A stretch of DNA of 64,000 nt, from NCBI GenBank assembly GCA_002205965.3, contig NADL03000623.1, forward strand, positions 744,001-808,000, in the 5' to 3' direction. The position numbers and the translations under genes were made by a program. This stretch comes from Kappaphycus alvarezii (Eukaryota > Rhodophyta > Florideophyceae > Gigartinales > Solieriaceae). The notes beneath the pieces were generated by a model that was given only the letters and a program-made list of their open reading frames with translations, did not search any database and had not been told where the DNA came from. Position 1 is the stretch's first letter. Each line of letters starts with the position of its first letter. Shown piece by piece: positions 11,643 through 22,362 of this stretch.

Positions 11643-12584
11643 ATGACTCCTCTATCCCTCAATCCCCTTCCCCCCATCCCCGAAGACAACTCTCACCTTC
11701 CTTCCCCCCCTGAAGTCCTCCGCACCCCATTTCGTGAGGCGGACATCTTCCAAAACATTCCCTTCCCATGCCTCAAGCCCTTCATCCTACTGTTCATCAA
11801 GCTGATCCGCACAGCGGCCAACGCTCGAGGCGATGATGCCACCCGCCGGGCATTTCTTCATCTCCACATGCTTCCTACTGCGGTCATGCGCCGCTCCCTA
11901 CGAGGAGAACAAGGATGGCAGCACCCCAAGGGCCAACACGCAGCACTCAGCTCCCGGATCCGTCGGGCCCATACTGGCACTGAGTGGGCAGCCCTCTGGT
12001 CTGAAGCCTTGAATGCACACCACGCCCGCACCGAATGGACGGAACAACACCGCCCAAGGCCTGCGTCCAGCCCCGCGCGCAGGGCGCGGCGAGCGCAAGT
12101 TCTATGTGCTGATGCCCGCTACGGCAAGGCAATGAGGTCGCTTCACAATGCCCCGCTAGCAGATGTGAACGACCCTGCAACCATCGAAGCACTCCGCACC
12201 TTACACCCCGCGCCCCCGCGCCCGATCACACCCATCCCAACAGACTCCCTCCCACCGCCGCCTGTTGTTACAACAGAAGCCGTTGAGAACGCCGTCCGCC
12301 GCCTTTCCCGGGATACGGCGGCCGGCCCTGATCGTACGCCGGCGCGCTGGTTCCATCTGCTCGTGCAGACGCCAGGAAGCCCGGAAGCCGGTATTACGGG
12401 CAAGGGGGTGCTTACGCAACTCGTTTCTCGGATCGCGAGAGGTGACCTGCCAACCTCAGTCCTGCCGCTCCTGGCTGCAGCAACCCTGCTACCTCTGCGG
12501 CCCAAACCTAACAAGATTCGGCCCATCGCCGTAGGAACGATCCTCCGAAGAGTGGTAACGAAGACACTCCTCCCACCGCCATTG
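11643..12584 (+). CDS. LINE-C ORF2, N-terminal part of reverse transcriptase
   Basis: The ATG at 11643 opens a frame matching the LINE-A RT N-terminal region (FRAAANAR.. in A, LIRTAANARGDDATRRAFL here; LPTAVMRRSLRGE). RT domain motifs follow: AAGPDRTPARWFHLLV, TLLPLRPKPNKIRPIAVG and ILRRVVTK. Colinearity with the next segment is broken at about 12584, where a one-base shift to the next frame is required (TLLPPPL then DDSRQFLAPFQLANG). No zinc finger precedes the RT, unlike LINE-A. The ORF starts 31 bases after the ORF1 stop. Confidence 0.82.
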
Positions 12585-14683
12585 ATGATTCTCGTCAATT
12601 TCTGGCCCCCTTCCAATTGGCTAACGGCATCAGGGCTGGGATGGACGCCATCGTACACGACACGCGCATGCTGCTCCGTCGCTTCTCTAATCGCAAGGAT
12701 ACTGCCACTGTTCTCGTTGACGCGAATAACGCCTTCAACCGCGTTGATCGCCAGTCAATGCTAGACCAGCTGCCCACGCGCGCCCCAAGTCTCGCCCGGT
12801 TCATCAACATGATTTATGCACGCTCGCAACCACCGTTGATCGTGCCGAATCGTGACAAAACGACCATCGCGAGTGCTCAAGGCACACAGCAAGGCGACCC
12901 TGCCAGCATGCTCCTGTTCTCACTGACGATCCAGCCCCTCATCCGCCGGATTGCAGAAAATACGGGCATCGTCCTCAACCAATGGCACGCCGATGATGGT
13001 ACATTGATGGGGTCCCTCCCCGACCTCCGACAAGCCCTCCGCATTCTCCGCGACGAGGGACCCACCTACGGTCTACATCTCAATCCGGGGAAAACGCGCA
13101 TTCATTGGCCAACGGTCCTACGCCCACAGCGCGAGGCTTTTCTCCAGGAATTTCGCCTCGCTGAATGCTCCCCGGACGGATTCGAGCTCCTCGGGGCTCC
13201 GCTCGGAAACCGGCATTTCACGACTTCCTTTCTACGAGACAAGATTGATGGGTGCCGCCGAACTCTCCAACTCCTGCCCATGGTTGACGACCCGCGCGCG
13301 CGGTTTCACATGCACCGCCTCTGTGCGTCGGCCTGTCTGGTGGACCACGCCTTCAAGCTGGCTGACCCACGGGAAGCCCGTACTGCCGCCGAGGCTTTTG
13401 ATACTCTGCTGCAAAAGTCCTTCACCGAGCTTCATGGTGTTCAATTCAGCGACAACGCGTGGTCGCAGGCTACCTTGCCTATCCATCAGGGCGGTCTTGG
13501 GTTTACCCTCATCTCACCGTTCCTAGATGGCGCCGCTGCCTCGAGTATCATGGATGCAGCACCGGCACGACTGAGGTCCGCAGCCCATATCGGGCCCCGC
13601 TCCACCGCGCTCACGGGCGCCCGCTACCGCCGTGACAAGGCTTTCCTTCTCGGTCAAGCCGCCCGTCACATTCGAGACTTCCTCCTGCACATCCCTGGAA
13701 TGGCCTACCCCGTTGACCTCGGTTCCTTCGACCCGCTCCCTCTTGCTACTGCACACACACACATCCAAACCTACCTAAAACGTGTGCAGCAGGAGGCGCT
13801 GGCCAAGGCTCACTGGCGTGACGACCACTGGGCTAGAGCTCCGAACCCGGACCGACACACGGATGCACATGTACGGCAACGCATACGCGGTCTAGCACTA
13901 CGCAAAGGCCCCGGTGCTGCCTTTCTTTACGCACATCCCTCGGCTGACACGGAGGTGTCCGCGGTGCACTGGAAAATAATGCTTCGCCGATATTTGGGAC
14001 TGCCCGTTTATGATGACTCGCTTCCTCGGAACTGCGAGCATTGTAAACGCCAAATGGACATATTAGGCGATCACGCTGTAGACTTGTGCCCGTCTGGGTT
14101 TGGTCGCAAACACCGGCATAACTCACTGCGCAACGTCATCGCTGGTCGTATCGCCCGTGCCGCCGGCCTGGATTGCCAGGTCGAGGTCCCACTCCTCGTG
14201 CCCGGCACCGAGCTGCGACCCGCTGACATACTGGTTCACCCACCAGCAGCCCCGGAAGGCACTGTGGCCCTCCCGATCGCCTGCGACGTTACCATAGTCT
14301 CGCCATTCAAGGACGATATCAGAACGAGAGCTACAAGGGAAGTGGGCGGTGCAGCTGCAATTGCACACCGCAACAAGGTGACGGACCTGGAGAGAAAATT
14401 GTCGCGTCGACTCCCCCCGCCCTCCGATAACCCCACACAGGCCCCCGATTTCGAATTTCAACCGCTGGCCTTTGATTCCTTGGGTTCCCCTTCCCCCGAA
14501 ACCGTCCACTTCATAGAGGGACTGGTGCCTCGCATTGCTGACAAATTCCACACGTCGACAGGAGTTATCCGCAATCGGATTTATAGGCGCATTAGTAGCA
14601 CAATCTGGTCGTCGAGCGCACAATCTATTGAATCGCGTATGTCGCTGCACGTGGCCGACGTGGACCACCCGGTTAGCACTTAG
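12584..14683 (+). CDS. LINE-C ORF2, RT catalytic core, thumb and restriction-like endonuclease
   Basis: An uninterrupted frame of about 700 codons. Counting from the TTG at 12617, VDANNAFN holds the first catalytic Asp (residue 35), QGTQQGDPASML is the next RT box, and the catalytic box reads QWHADDGTLMG at 12986-12997, with His where Tyr or Phe is usual. The thumb motif QGGLGF follows. The C-terminus has a CCHC knuckle (C473, C476, H486, C491), then E523, RPAD (D537) and CDVTIVSPF (D557), a PD-(D/E)XK-like endonuclease. This would nick the target and prime reverse transcription. The absence of stops over 2 kb suggests recent activity, although the upstream shift would disable translation of a full product. 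Confidence 0.87.
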   Translation, partial: DDSRQFLAPFQLANGIRAGMDAIVHDTRMLLRRFSNRKDTATVLVDANNAFNRVDRQSMLDQLPTRAPSLARFINMIYARSQPPLIVPNRDKTTIASAQGTQQGDPASMLLFSLTIQPLIRRIAENTGIVLNQWHADDGTLMGSLPDLRQALRILRDEGPTYGLHLNPGKTRIHWPTVLRPQREAFLQEFRLAECSPDGFELLGAPLGNRHFTTSFLRDKIDGCRRTLQLLPMVDDPRARFHMHRLCASACLVDHAFKLADPREARTAAEAFDTLLQKSFTELHGVQFSDNAWSQATLPIHQGGLGFTLISPFLDGAAASSIMDAAPARLRSAAHIGPRSTALTGARYRRDKAFLLGQAARHIRDFLLHIPGMAYPVDLGSFDPLPLATAHTHIQTYLKRVQQEALAKAHWRDDHWARAPNPDRHTDAHVRQRIRGLALRKGPGAAFLYAHPSADTEVSAVHWKIMLRRYLGLPVYDDSLPRNCEHCKRQMDILGDHAVDLCPSGFGRKHRHNSLRNVIAGRIARAAGLDCQVEVPLLVPGTELRPADILVHPPAAPEGTVALPIACDVTIVSPFKDDIRTRATREVGGAAAIAHRNKVTDLERKLSRRLPPPSDNPTQAPDFEFQPLAFDSLGSPSPETVHFIEGLVPRIADKFHTSTGVIRNRIYRRISSTIWSSSAQSIESRMSLHVADVDHPVST

Positions 14684-15329
14684 CTAGCAGTATAGTCGGA
14701 TCCTGCAGCGGACACCCGTTCTACTGATGCCATAAAGTTACCAACCCACGAGGCTAATACGTTATGCGGGATAAGTCCTCGCTGATGGGTAACACTACAG
14801 TAAATGACCTTGCTTACAGGGCCGGCTCAATGCCGGCGATGGCCAAGTAAAGAGCAGCAAAGTGCTGTCTTGCGCATTGTGCCAGCAGTGCGATGCCCGG
14901 CAAAAAGGGGGAAGAAAAAATCCACCCTCACAGCCGTGGCGAGCCATGGGTGTGAACTTGAAAAACTTCCGCTGTAAGCACGATGCTTACAGAAAGCGAC
15001 GGCGATGAAGACAAGTGCTCCTGAAGATCGGCCTTGGGTACGACCAGCAAGACCGTTTGGCTCAGAAACCCTCCCATGCTGGCGGGAGAATCGCCGGGGT
15101 TGAGTGCAGCAGGGTGCACTGAGCGTTGCGGCATTCGGTTGAGGGTGAGAGCCTTCCTGGCGCGGAGAAACCGCCACTTGAGAAGGCCATATCCCTAGCC
15201 GATGCAACTATAGCCCCGTAGACGTAAGTGTGCGATCCGCAAGACATGCGAGGACACGAGTGCCCGGCGCCCGCTCCTAGTGCGGCGCAGGCGCCGAGCG
15301 TGGCAGAATGACGGTTGGACAAGGGCAGT
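14684..15329 (+). other. No gene seen; probable LINE-C 3' UTR and flank
   Basis: GC-balanced sequence directly after the LINE-C stop. Open frames here are short and compositionally biased, and none resembles a known domain. Part of it is presumably the 3' UTR of LINE-C, but its end cannot be set without another copy. Confidence 0.4.
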
Positions 15330-16050
15330 CTAGGAGGGAAGTGGAGAGGGCTTAATGAAGATGGACTGAGGAAAGGTGGATTTCGCTAGTTCAGAGGTGA
15401 TGAGGGATGAGACTTTGGAAGTAATTCGGTGAAAAGGATTTTCTCGGAATTTTGAAGGAGGGAACAGGAGGCGGGTTGGCGCCCTTTGAGGAAATAATTC
15501 GAGCAGCCAGGGGCCAGTGCCCAATTCGGCGAGATGGACGAGGGACCGAAGTGGGATGTGGCGGTTATATAAGAGGAAGGGGCAGTCCGGGAGTGAAAGA
15601 GTAGGCAGGCCGAGCGTAGGGAGGAATGTTGGATCAATTGGAGCGCGCTTGTGTAGCAGTGAGACAGTCTGTAGAGGGGATGGTGGCGGTGTTGCGTCTA
15701 GTGGAGAAGGTGGAAATGGTTGAGGCAATGGGCAATACGGAGGTGGAGAAGGTTGGAACGCGAGAAAGAGAACTACGAGAGGCGGTTTTAATAGCGTTGT
15801 ATGGAGTCTGCAGGCCCGTGGGAGAAACGCAAGGGTTGTAAGGGGAGTTCCTCGATCTCTGGGAGCGGATTTGGGAATAACTGCGTTCGTGGGAGGAGAA
15901 GGAAGTTGTATTCGTCAGAGTGGTGCGCCGCCGGCAACGAGGATGGTTGGCAAGCAAGGTTGAGGTCAACGAGTTGCAGTTCCGAAAGGAGGCGGTGGAC
16001 ACGGGTGCGAAGGGGAAAGGCAACCCGAACGATACTGAGGATGCGGAGGG
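15330..16050 (-). pseudogene. Unrecognised Ser/Pro/Thr-rich degenerate frames
   Basis: Two minus-strand open stretches, 15728-15330 (132 codons, ending at a TAA) and 16023-15634 (129 codons), share strand and composition. They include patches such as LVHLAELGTGPWLLELFP. I recognise no domain. They may be the remains of an ORF1-like gene of another LINE, or chance open frames in biased sequence. Confidence 0.22.
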
Positions 16051-16725
16051 AGAGACTACATTTTGATGTGTTTTTTTTTGTTGTTATTGTTGTATTTATT
16101 CGATTTTTGAATTACTTGGACGCGAGGAGTGCACAAGGTACGAATTTTAGGGCTCAATTAGTATGTGTCACGTACATCTGTATTTTCAGCAAACTGCATT
16201 AACGCGTGCAGTAGTATTCTGCCAGCAACGTTTTTAGTTGGCATTTAGAGCCCGGCAATGGTCTAAATAAAGTGCCTTTGACCTGGTCTCCAGGTCCAGA
16301 GAGGCATCAATGATTATGCTACTATCAGTCCTGGTCTGTGCTTTGCAGCTTTGGAGTGAAGTTGTAACAGTACTGTATTGGACAGATCTAGTAGACTTTT
16401 AGTGAAAATACTCATTTTCTCTTTACGACAAGAGATGGTACAAAAAATTAGTGTCAAAAACGAGATAGCAGTATGCCAACGTGAAATCCAAGTATGGCAT
16501 AGTTCAAAAATTTAATAAAAGAAAAAATAGTTTTTGCTAAAATTCTATGGTATTCAAAAAAGATTTAGTAATTGTGCAAAGAGTACAGCCAAATTGTAAA
16601 TACTCGAGTATTTCTGAGAGACCTTCTCTTTAGGCATGAAAAGGCTACCTTTCACAATTGCTAAGTTTTGGACATGGCTAAAATTTGGGCCGCTTCCCGC
16701 CAAATATTTCGCACCGAAGCACCCT
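16051..16725. other. AT-rich stretch without recognisable feature
   Basis: AT-rich sequence with runs of T and short unrelated frames. Nothing that I can assign. Confidence 0.4.
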
Positions 16726-16754
16726 GCTGGGGGCCATCCGAGATGGCCCCCAGC
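16726..16754. repeat. Perfect inverted repeat, 13-bp stem with 3-nt loop
   Basis: GCTGGGGGCCATC at 16726-16738 is followed by CGA and then its exact reverse complement at 16742-16754. In RNA this would be a very stable hairpin. It stands about 150 bp upstream of the pogo-like transposase. Confidence 0.9.
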
Positions 16755-16908
16755 CCATTTTTGCCCTCCGAGGTACATTGAAACGAAATTTACCATAAAG
16801 GGAACACTGTTCTTTTACTAACACTCGCAAACTCGGCCTCTGACTACTGAACTACCTCCCATTCACCCCCGCATCCCTTCTCACTTCTCCATCGTCACGC
16901 CGGACTTT

Positions 16909-18944
16909 ATGCGCCAACAAGCCGTGAAGCGCAAACGTCAACTTGAAAGAGCAGAAGAGCAAGCCTCCAAGCGAGGAGGGGCTGTGGAACTTATTCAAGA
17001 AAACAAGCATTCCATTCGAGCAATTGCAAGTATGTCAGCAGTGAGAAACTGTGGGAACCTTAGAGAATCTCGTGAAGAGTAACAAAGAAGAGGAATTTTG
17101 AAAGATGCTGTCCGCAAAGCCCATGCAAGGGCGCCCACCCGTGGTCTCTGCTTCTGAGACCGCCATAGTGAAGCAATCTATACTCAGGGCAGCACCTGCG
17201 GGATTCGCCGCAGACTTACATAGCCTGGGCTACTCGCTTGGCCGTATATCTGCGGATGGTCGCACAGGGTGGTCCAAGGCAGTCTGTAGGCAGATGCGAT
17301 TCGTCGCTTTCGTGCGAGGAACAGAGACCTAAAATGTAGACAACACTTGAATAAGGAACCCGCCGAATTGGCCGCAGAGAATGAATAGCATGTGCAGACT
17401 TTCATCGATACTGTGGAGGATCTGGAGAAGGATCACAACGGTCCCTTGTCCAATCCTAATCTTCTTTGGAATATGGACGAGACCGCAGTTGATGCGACCT
17501 TCGCAAAGCATGAGCGCGTCTTATGTCCAGCAACTTCGAGGGAGGTGGCTACCGGTCCGTGAAATCGACCTACCTGTCCAGTGAACACATCACTGTCATT
17601 ATTGCTTGCTCCGCGTCGGGGCTAGTGGTACCACCCCTCTTATAATTGCAGCAAAAAGAGTCTCCGACAGGTGGTGGGCCGCCGATTCCGTCAGCTTCCA
17701 TGCTCCAACAACTGGAATCATTGAACGATACACAAAGGAGAACTGGTTCCCATTTTCAGGTGATGTTACCAAGCTCAGTGAGAACGGCTCTATAGAGGGC
17801 CCAATTCTGCAAACATTTATGAAGCACATTGATGATTTCGCACGCCAAGTGTTGGGCAAGGAGACGAGATTTGCACTGATTCTCGATGGCCACGCGTCCA
17901 GGAAGGACATCAGATGGAAAATAGAGTGCCAGTCGCGCATTTATTGGGCTGTGGTAAATGCGGCAAACAATTCTCACTTCTTCTGTGACCAAAGTGTCAA
18001 CCTAACATGTAAATAATCCACTCGAAACATTACAGACGAGTTTCTTCGACAATGGAACGTTGATAAATCTCGTGTCAACTTTCAATTGGCTTGCGCTATT
18101 CACGGCTTTGATAGTAAACCGCCACACACATTTAATCCTCTTTCAGAGTGACGAAGATCTTCCCCTTTGACAAAAAACTTGCCAAACAATTCCGCAAGAC
18201 GCATGAAGTGATCTAAGAGAAGGAGAAAAAGGAGAAGTCTGAATTGGAGGACACAGGGATTGCGTCGCGTGTCGGTGCCATTCGTCGCAAGCAATCTGAT
18301 AGAGTAACATATGACTAGATTGCCGTCATCTTCAATACAGCGGAACCAATCTCCCTGAAGTTACAAAGGGTATTGAAAATTCCCCGGCATCATGAGAAGG
18401 TGAACAACACCGTGCAGCGGTCCTTTGCAAGATCCTCACAATCTGGCCATACGGAGACGAGCGCGAACGTTTCGAAGAGAGTTCTGTACGCAGCAGGTGA
18501 CCCTGCAGAGTGCGTGACGCACGCCCAGTTTGGGGAGTAGCACGAAGAGGCCGTTCGGAGGAATTTTTCGCAGCAGGAGAGAGCCCGACAGGCTCATGAA
18601 TATCGACGGGTCGAGCGAGAGGAGAGGCCGAGCGCAGACGAGCCGCGAAGGCGCAGAAAAAAGCAGACAAGGCGACTGAGAGAGAACGAAAGCCTGCTGC
18701 CTCAGAGAGAGCCGCAGATATAAAAAGGCGTGGGAACGAATTTAGCAAGTCTTTGGCCCTTGTGTTCAGAAATGAAGCCGCCACTCGGAGAAAGGAAACT
18801 AAAGCTGGAGGGCGGAGAGGGCGAGCACCCGCAGTGAGGCAAACACCCACCAGGAGCTACCAGTTTGCTGCTGAAATGGTCTTCATAGCTCTTGAGGATG
18901 CGATGGAAGTTGGCGAGGGGGATGCAGAATGTGTCCAAAGTTAA
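16909..18944 (+). pseudogene. pogo-like DDE transposase, decayed
   Basis: The ATG at 16909 opens a 57-codon stretch with a basic start (MRQQAVKRKRQLERAEEQ) and a psq-type helix-turn-helix (SIRAIASMSAVR). Fragments in shifting frames follow: GRPPVVSASETAIVKQSI near 17130, then LLWNMDETAVDATF near 17460-17500 (first catalytic Asp region). A 136-codon open frame at 17606-18016 holds RWWAADSVSF, ENWFPFSGD and the second Asp in ALILDGHASRK, then NNSHFFC. The tail to 18944 is highly charged (Glu/Arg/Lys, coiled-coil-like; RERKPAASERAADI). The MDET and LDGHASR boxes belong to the DDE_1 family of pogo/Tigger transposons. Multiple stops and shifts make it dead. Confidence 0.82.
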
Positions 18945-19389
18945 GCCAGAAATTGAAAATTCTGGGTCCAGGATGGATTTACAGTAAATTGCGATTGGTT
19001 GGCAGCCACTTGGCCGATTTGGGTGAAAAGGGTGTCAATCTAAAGTGCAGTTCAATGACTGTCTCATTGGTTCAAGAAGCACAGGAAAGCACAACCTAAA
19101 GGCTGTTTTAATTTTAGTTTATGATATGTGTCCAAATATTAACCTTTATGGAAGGTACATCAAAAGTTTCCTACGGTGTTCACTCCAGGATCCGACTATA
19201 GGGCTAGAAACTAACCGGATGGTCCACGTCCGTCACCTGCAGTGGCGTGCGCGGGCAGATAGACATAGCGATAGACGACTAGATGATCCAACTAAGGCGC
19301 TGATACACACGCCGGCGTATCACGCCTGCATTCGTATTATTCCTCCGCGCTATTAGCGGGACTATCTGCTCAAGCAAAACAAAAGTTTA
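18945..19389. other. No feature recognised
   Basis: Between the pogo-like pseudogene and the LINE-C-type fragment. One open frame of 103 codons (19045-19356) has no recognisable domain and is flanked by degraded sequence. Confidence 0.35.
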
Positions 19390-20250
19390 TGGGGCAGGTG
19401 AACCGAGAGAATCAAACGCAATCGGTTGAAACGTAAATTTCTGTGCAAGGATCGGGTTGTCGGATAGTGCAGGGGGGCGGCGCGACAGCTTGCGTTCCAG
19501 GTCACCTACTTTGTCACGGTGAGCCAATGCGGCAGCACCGCCGGCGGCCTAAGTTGCATTGGTGCGGACGGCGTCTTTGAACGGGGAGACGACTGTACTA
19601 TCACACGCGACAGGTCGTGTCTCTTCGTTGCTCGGATCGGCTGGGGGGTGGGTTTACAAGGATGTCCGCGGGCCGAAGCTCTGTGCTAGGGATGAGGAGA
19701 GGAACTTCTTACTGACAGTCAACCCGGGCGGCACGGAAGACATGGTATGCGAGCGGGTTGCGGAGGGCGTTGTGCAGGTGTGTGCGGCCAAACACGGCAG
19801 GGCAAGGACCAACCGCGTGATCGCCGAGAGGGTCCGTGGTTTGCTTATAATGCTGACAGGTTATCGGGAGTGAATCGGTGTAGACCGGCAATCCGATGTG
19901 ACGGGACAACATGACGATACAGTGGACTTGTGACAAATGGGTAGCATTAGTTGGGTGGGCGAAGGAAAGTGCAGCGACGGGGCTGTGTCGGAAGGCAAGG
20001 CCACGGATCCGGCGCCTGATTTCGTCAGCAATGTGTTGATCCAGGCTACGGAGGCTGCACATGCGTTGTATTGCCAGAACGTCTTGGTGCAGGCCTCATG
20101 CTGCACCCTATTTAGTTGAGTTTGGATTTTGGTGGGTGTGGCAGCAAGGGCGGTGAGGTCAAGAGTCCCAGATCAATGGAGTACACGCGTCCAGGTATTC
20201 CAAGGCAATACTTGCGGAGAGGCGGCCGCGCTTGGGCCAGGAGAAGGACT
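19390..20250 (-). pseudogene. LINE-C-type fragment, thumb to endonuclease
   Basis: On the minus strand a reading with several shifts follows LINE-C ORF2. It runs from IDLGLL and KIQTQLNRVQHEA near 20200-20100, through RRRIRGLAFRHSP and RHIGLPVYTDSLPITCQH, to the knuckle GDHAVGPCP. It continues with ELRPADILVNPP, SPFKDAVRT, LAHRDKVGDLERKLSRR and FQPIAFDSLGSP near 19400. It is closer to LINE-C than to LINE-A (RIRGLALRKGP, LPVYDDSLPRNC in C). Both ends of the element are missing, so this is an internal fragment of at least 860 bp. The second knuckle Cys is lost (CQHY). Confidence 0.88.
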
Positions 20251-20786
20251 AGGTCCCCGCGGAAACTGCATCCCAGCAGGGCGGCAGATTGAAGGGTAGT
20301 ATAATCGGCAGAAAGTTCGCGGGTCTATGACGCTGGTGGTTGCATAGACGAGTACCACTGTGTGGTAAGATATAGTCAACTGTACCATGAACTAAAATCA
20401 TGCAACAAAGTACCGCAACCGACCATTCTGAAAAAGTAAACGATCAAGGTTAGGGTCGAGAGGCATTCGTATGAACTTGAAAACACGATTTGCGCTTAGT
20501 TTGGAGAGTTGTGCATGCTCCCGCCAAAACGCATTGACACCGCGGGAAAAAAGTATCGCCAACACCCTCGAAATTATAAAATTAAAAGATTCGTTACTGT
20601 AACCCCCCTTTAAAATTAAAGAAAAACATGAAGAAAATAAACCGACAATTATAAACCTATTAAACCGAACACCATACCGCCCAAATCTCTCAGTTCCATA
20701 ATTATAACAAACATAAAATGAAACTTTGACTATAAAAGATCTTGGCTATACGGCCTTAGGGAAAAACTAGGAATAGAACCAGCAAC
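20251..20786. other. AT-rich spacer, possible 5' flank of the next transposon
   Basis: Very AT-rich (many A runs) with no protein-like frame. It could contain the 5' end of the transposon whose gene starts at 20787. I could not pair a terminal inverted repeat. Confidence 0.3.
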
Positions 20787-22065
20787 ATGGAAGGAGCACC
20801 ATCAGCCTCAAGGGGTTTACGCCTTACGGTAGAAAAAAGAGCAGAACAGTATGAAAGAATGCACCAACTGCTACAAAATTCAGAAGAAACGGAGTCGGAG
20901 TCGGACAATGAGCAGTCAGATTGTTCTGTTATGGACGCCTTTGTTGAATCTGGAGGATCTGGGGCAGTTATGGAAATGACTAACTTTTCTCTTTTGGAAT
21001 TTGATCCTGTATGGTGAATTATAGAAAACCCGGTCCATGCTTAGTACGAAAGAGGCCGAGGTCGAAAATCTGGATCAAAGCCGAAGTATGTCCTCTTTAT
21101 GCTTCTTTCAACACTCAAGCGTGGTGGAAACTGGATTTGAATGGACCAATGTTCGGATTAAAGGACTCATATTTGAGCGCATGTTGATTGGATTCGTCAA
21201 TAAGATTCACCCGATTTTGTTTGAGAATACAGTATAGAAGTATAAAGGGCATTTAAAATGTCTCGGTTGGTTAAAGAAGGAACTACGTTCAAGAACTACA
21301 AGTTTGCCCTTTATTCTACTGAGGTTACTTTTCAAAGGACCAATCGACGAGTGGAAATCATGACGAAGCCAAGGAATACTTCAGCTATAAGCGCAAGCTC
21401 TCTGGATTCAGTACTGAGGTTTCTGTCCTTCCCAATGGCTTAGCCATTGGTTGTCCCCTGATCGTCTTGGTTCAGTCGCGGACATGACAATCTTTAAAGA
21501 AAATCTTGTATTCCATGGAAATTTGACCTCCAAGACGGACGAAGAGCTTTAAGAAATTCCGCATATGGACTTTTTTCAGGAAAGTACCCCAACAACTGGG
21601 CTATAATGGTGGATAAGGTATACTAGGGAGCCTCGGGCGTAGCAAGAGTTTTAATCCAAAAAAGAAGCCTATCGATGGTGTACTATCGTTTGAAGAGATA
21701 GGGTGAATAAAGAGATCAGTTCAGAACGCATCATAGTCAAGAAATATTTGGGCGCTTATCGTCACTGTGGCTGTGATGGCTAACCGTTGGCGATGGACGA
21801 GAAGTAGTATGAAAATTTTTGAATGCTTTGTTTAGCTTTGAGGAATTTGAATGTGAAGTGGCATCCGCTACGTGATGAAGATGGTAACATGGCTTGTATT
21901 GTATGGGAAAAATTGTGGGAGGTGGCTTGAAGAATATAGAAAAACGCAGACTGGCCCTGCAGCGCTATCGTGCGAAATACAGGCCAAGGGCATCGGCAGA
22001 GATAGGAAGTAGTGCTCGTATGGAGGAGGTGTATTCTGCAATGCTCGATTTACTCAATAGCTGAG
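20787..22065 (+). pseudogene. DDE_Tnp_4-like transposase, copy 1 (decayed)
   Basis: The first 77 codons are open and acidic (NSEETESESDNEQSDC), followed by the motif MTNFSLLEFDPVW. The rest is recovered across frames: LFMLLSTLKHGGNW near 21100, KNYKFALYSTEVTFQRTN near 21290-21340, SSERIIVKKYLGAYRHC near 21715-21765, and a C-terminal HPLRDEDGNMACI near 21860-21900. The order and wording match the minus-strand copy at 48760-49985 (LTNFTLSELNCIWNQF; KYKMCRYATDMTFQQSF; SSDRIIVEKFFGQ; VKWHPLRDEDC). Boxes of the type SDRxxVExFFG and PGSVxD are typical of DDE_Tnp_4 (PIF/Harbinger-related) transposases. More than ten stops or shifts are present. Confidence 0.78.
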
Positions 22066-22327
22066 TAAGTAGTATTTCACTTGGAAAATGTGGTTGTACT
22101 GTATCTAAAATAACTTTATTATGTTTCTGTGCAAAAAATTCGTGTTTATTTATATCTTTCTCTTCAGTGTATTAAATTTCAGCCATTAGTCAAAAAGCCG
22201 GTCATTTCTGTAATATCGGTCATCTCAGGTATCTACTCAGTGTATGAATTGGAGATCTAGTGACACATCACCCCATAACCCACATTCGTATACTGTACTA
22301 GAAGGTGCAGCATAATTATCAATAGAC

Positions 22328-22362
22328 TAGTGTCTAATCTACATGCGTACTCAGTTGAGTAC
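22328..22362. repeat. Left TIR plus subterminal palindrome
   Basis: TAGTGTCTAATC at the end, then the near-perfect palindrome GTACTCAGTTGAGTAC (7-bp arms around GT). A weaker second copy (TCAATTGAGTGC) follows about 20 bp further in, at 22371-22382. Confidence 0.8.

Larger units (their letters stand above)
10270..14683 (+). mobile_element. LINE-C: GC-rich non-LTR retrotransposon, best-preserved LINE
   Basis: A plus-strand relative of LINE-A with an ORF1-like Pro/Ala-rich region followed by an RT/endonuclease ORF2. Base composition is visibly GC-rich (Cs in third positions), in contrast with the AT-rich elements from 20 kb onward. That explains the long spurious open frames on the opposite strand. 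The 5' and 3' ends are not defined: no second full copy is present, and fragment 19390-20250 covers only an internal part. Confidence 0.85.

Noticed and set aside
10804-12658. Long minus-strand open frames opposite LINE-C (for example 11623-10874 and 12658-12143)
   Set aside because: They are antisense to recognisable RT/ORF1 coding sequence, are Gly/Arg/Ser-rich, and arise from the GC-rich third positions of LINE-C.
14700-15330. rRNA or tRNA gene in the GC-balanced stretch after LINE-C
   Set aside because: No cloverleaf or conserved rRNA segment could be recognised, and the sequence fits a LINE 3' UTR or flank.
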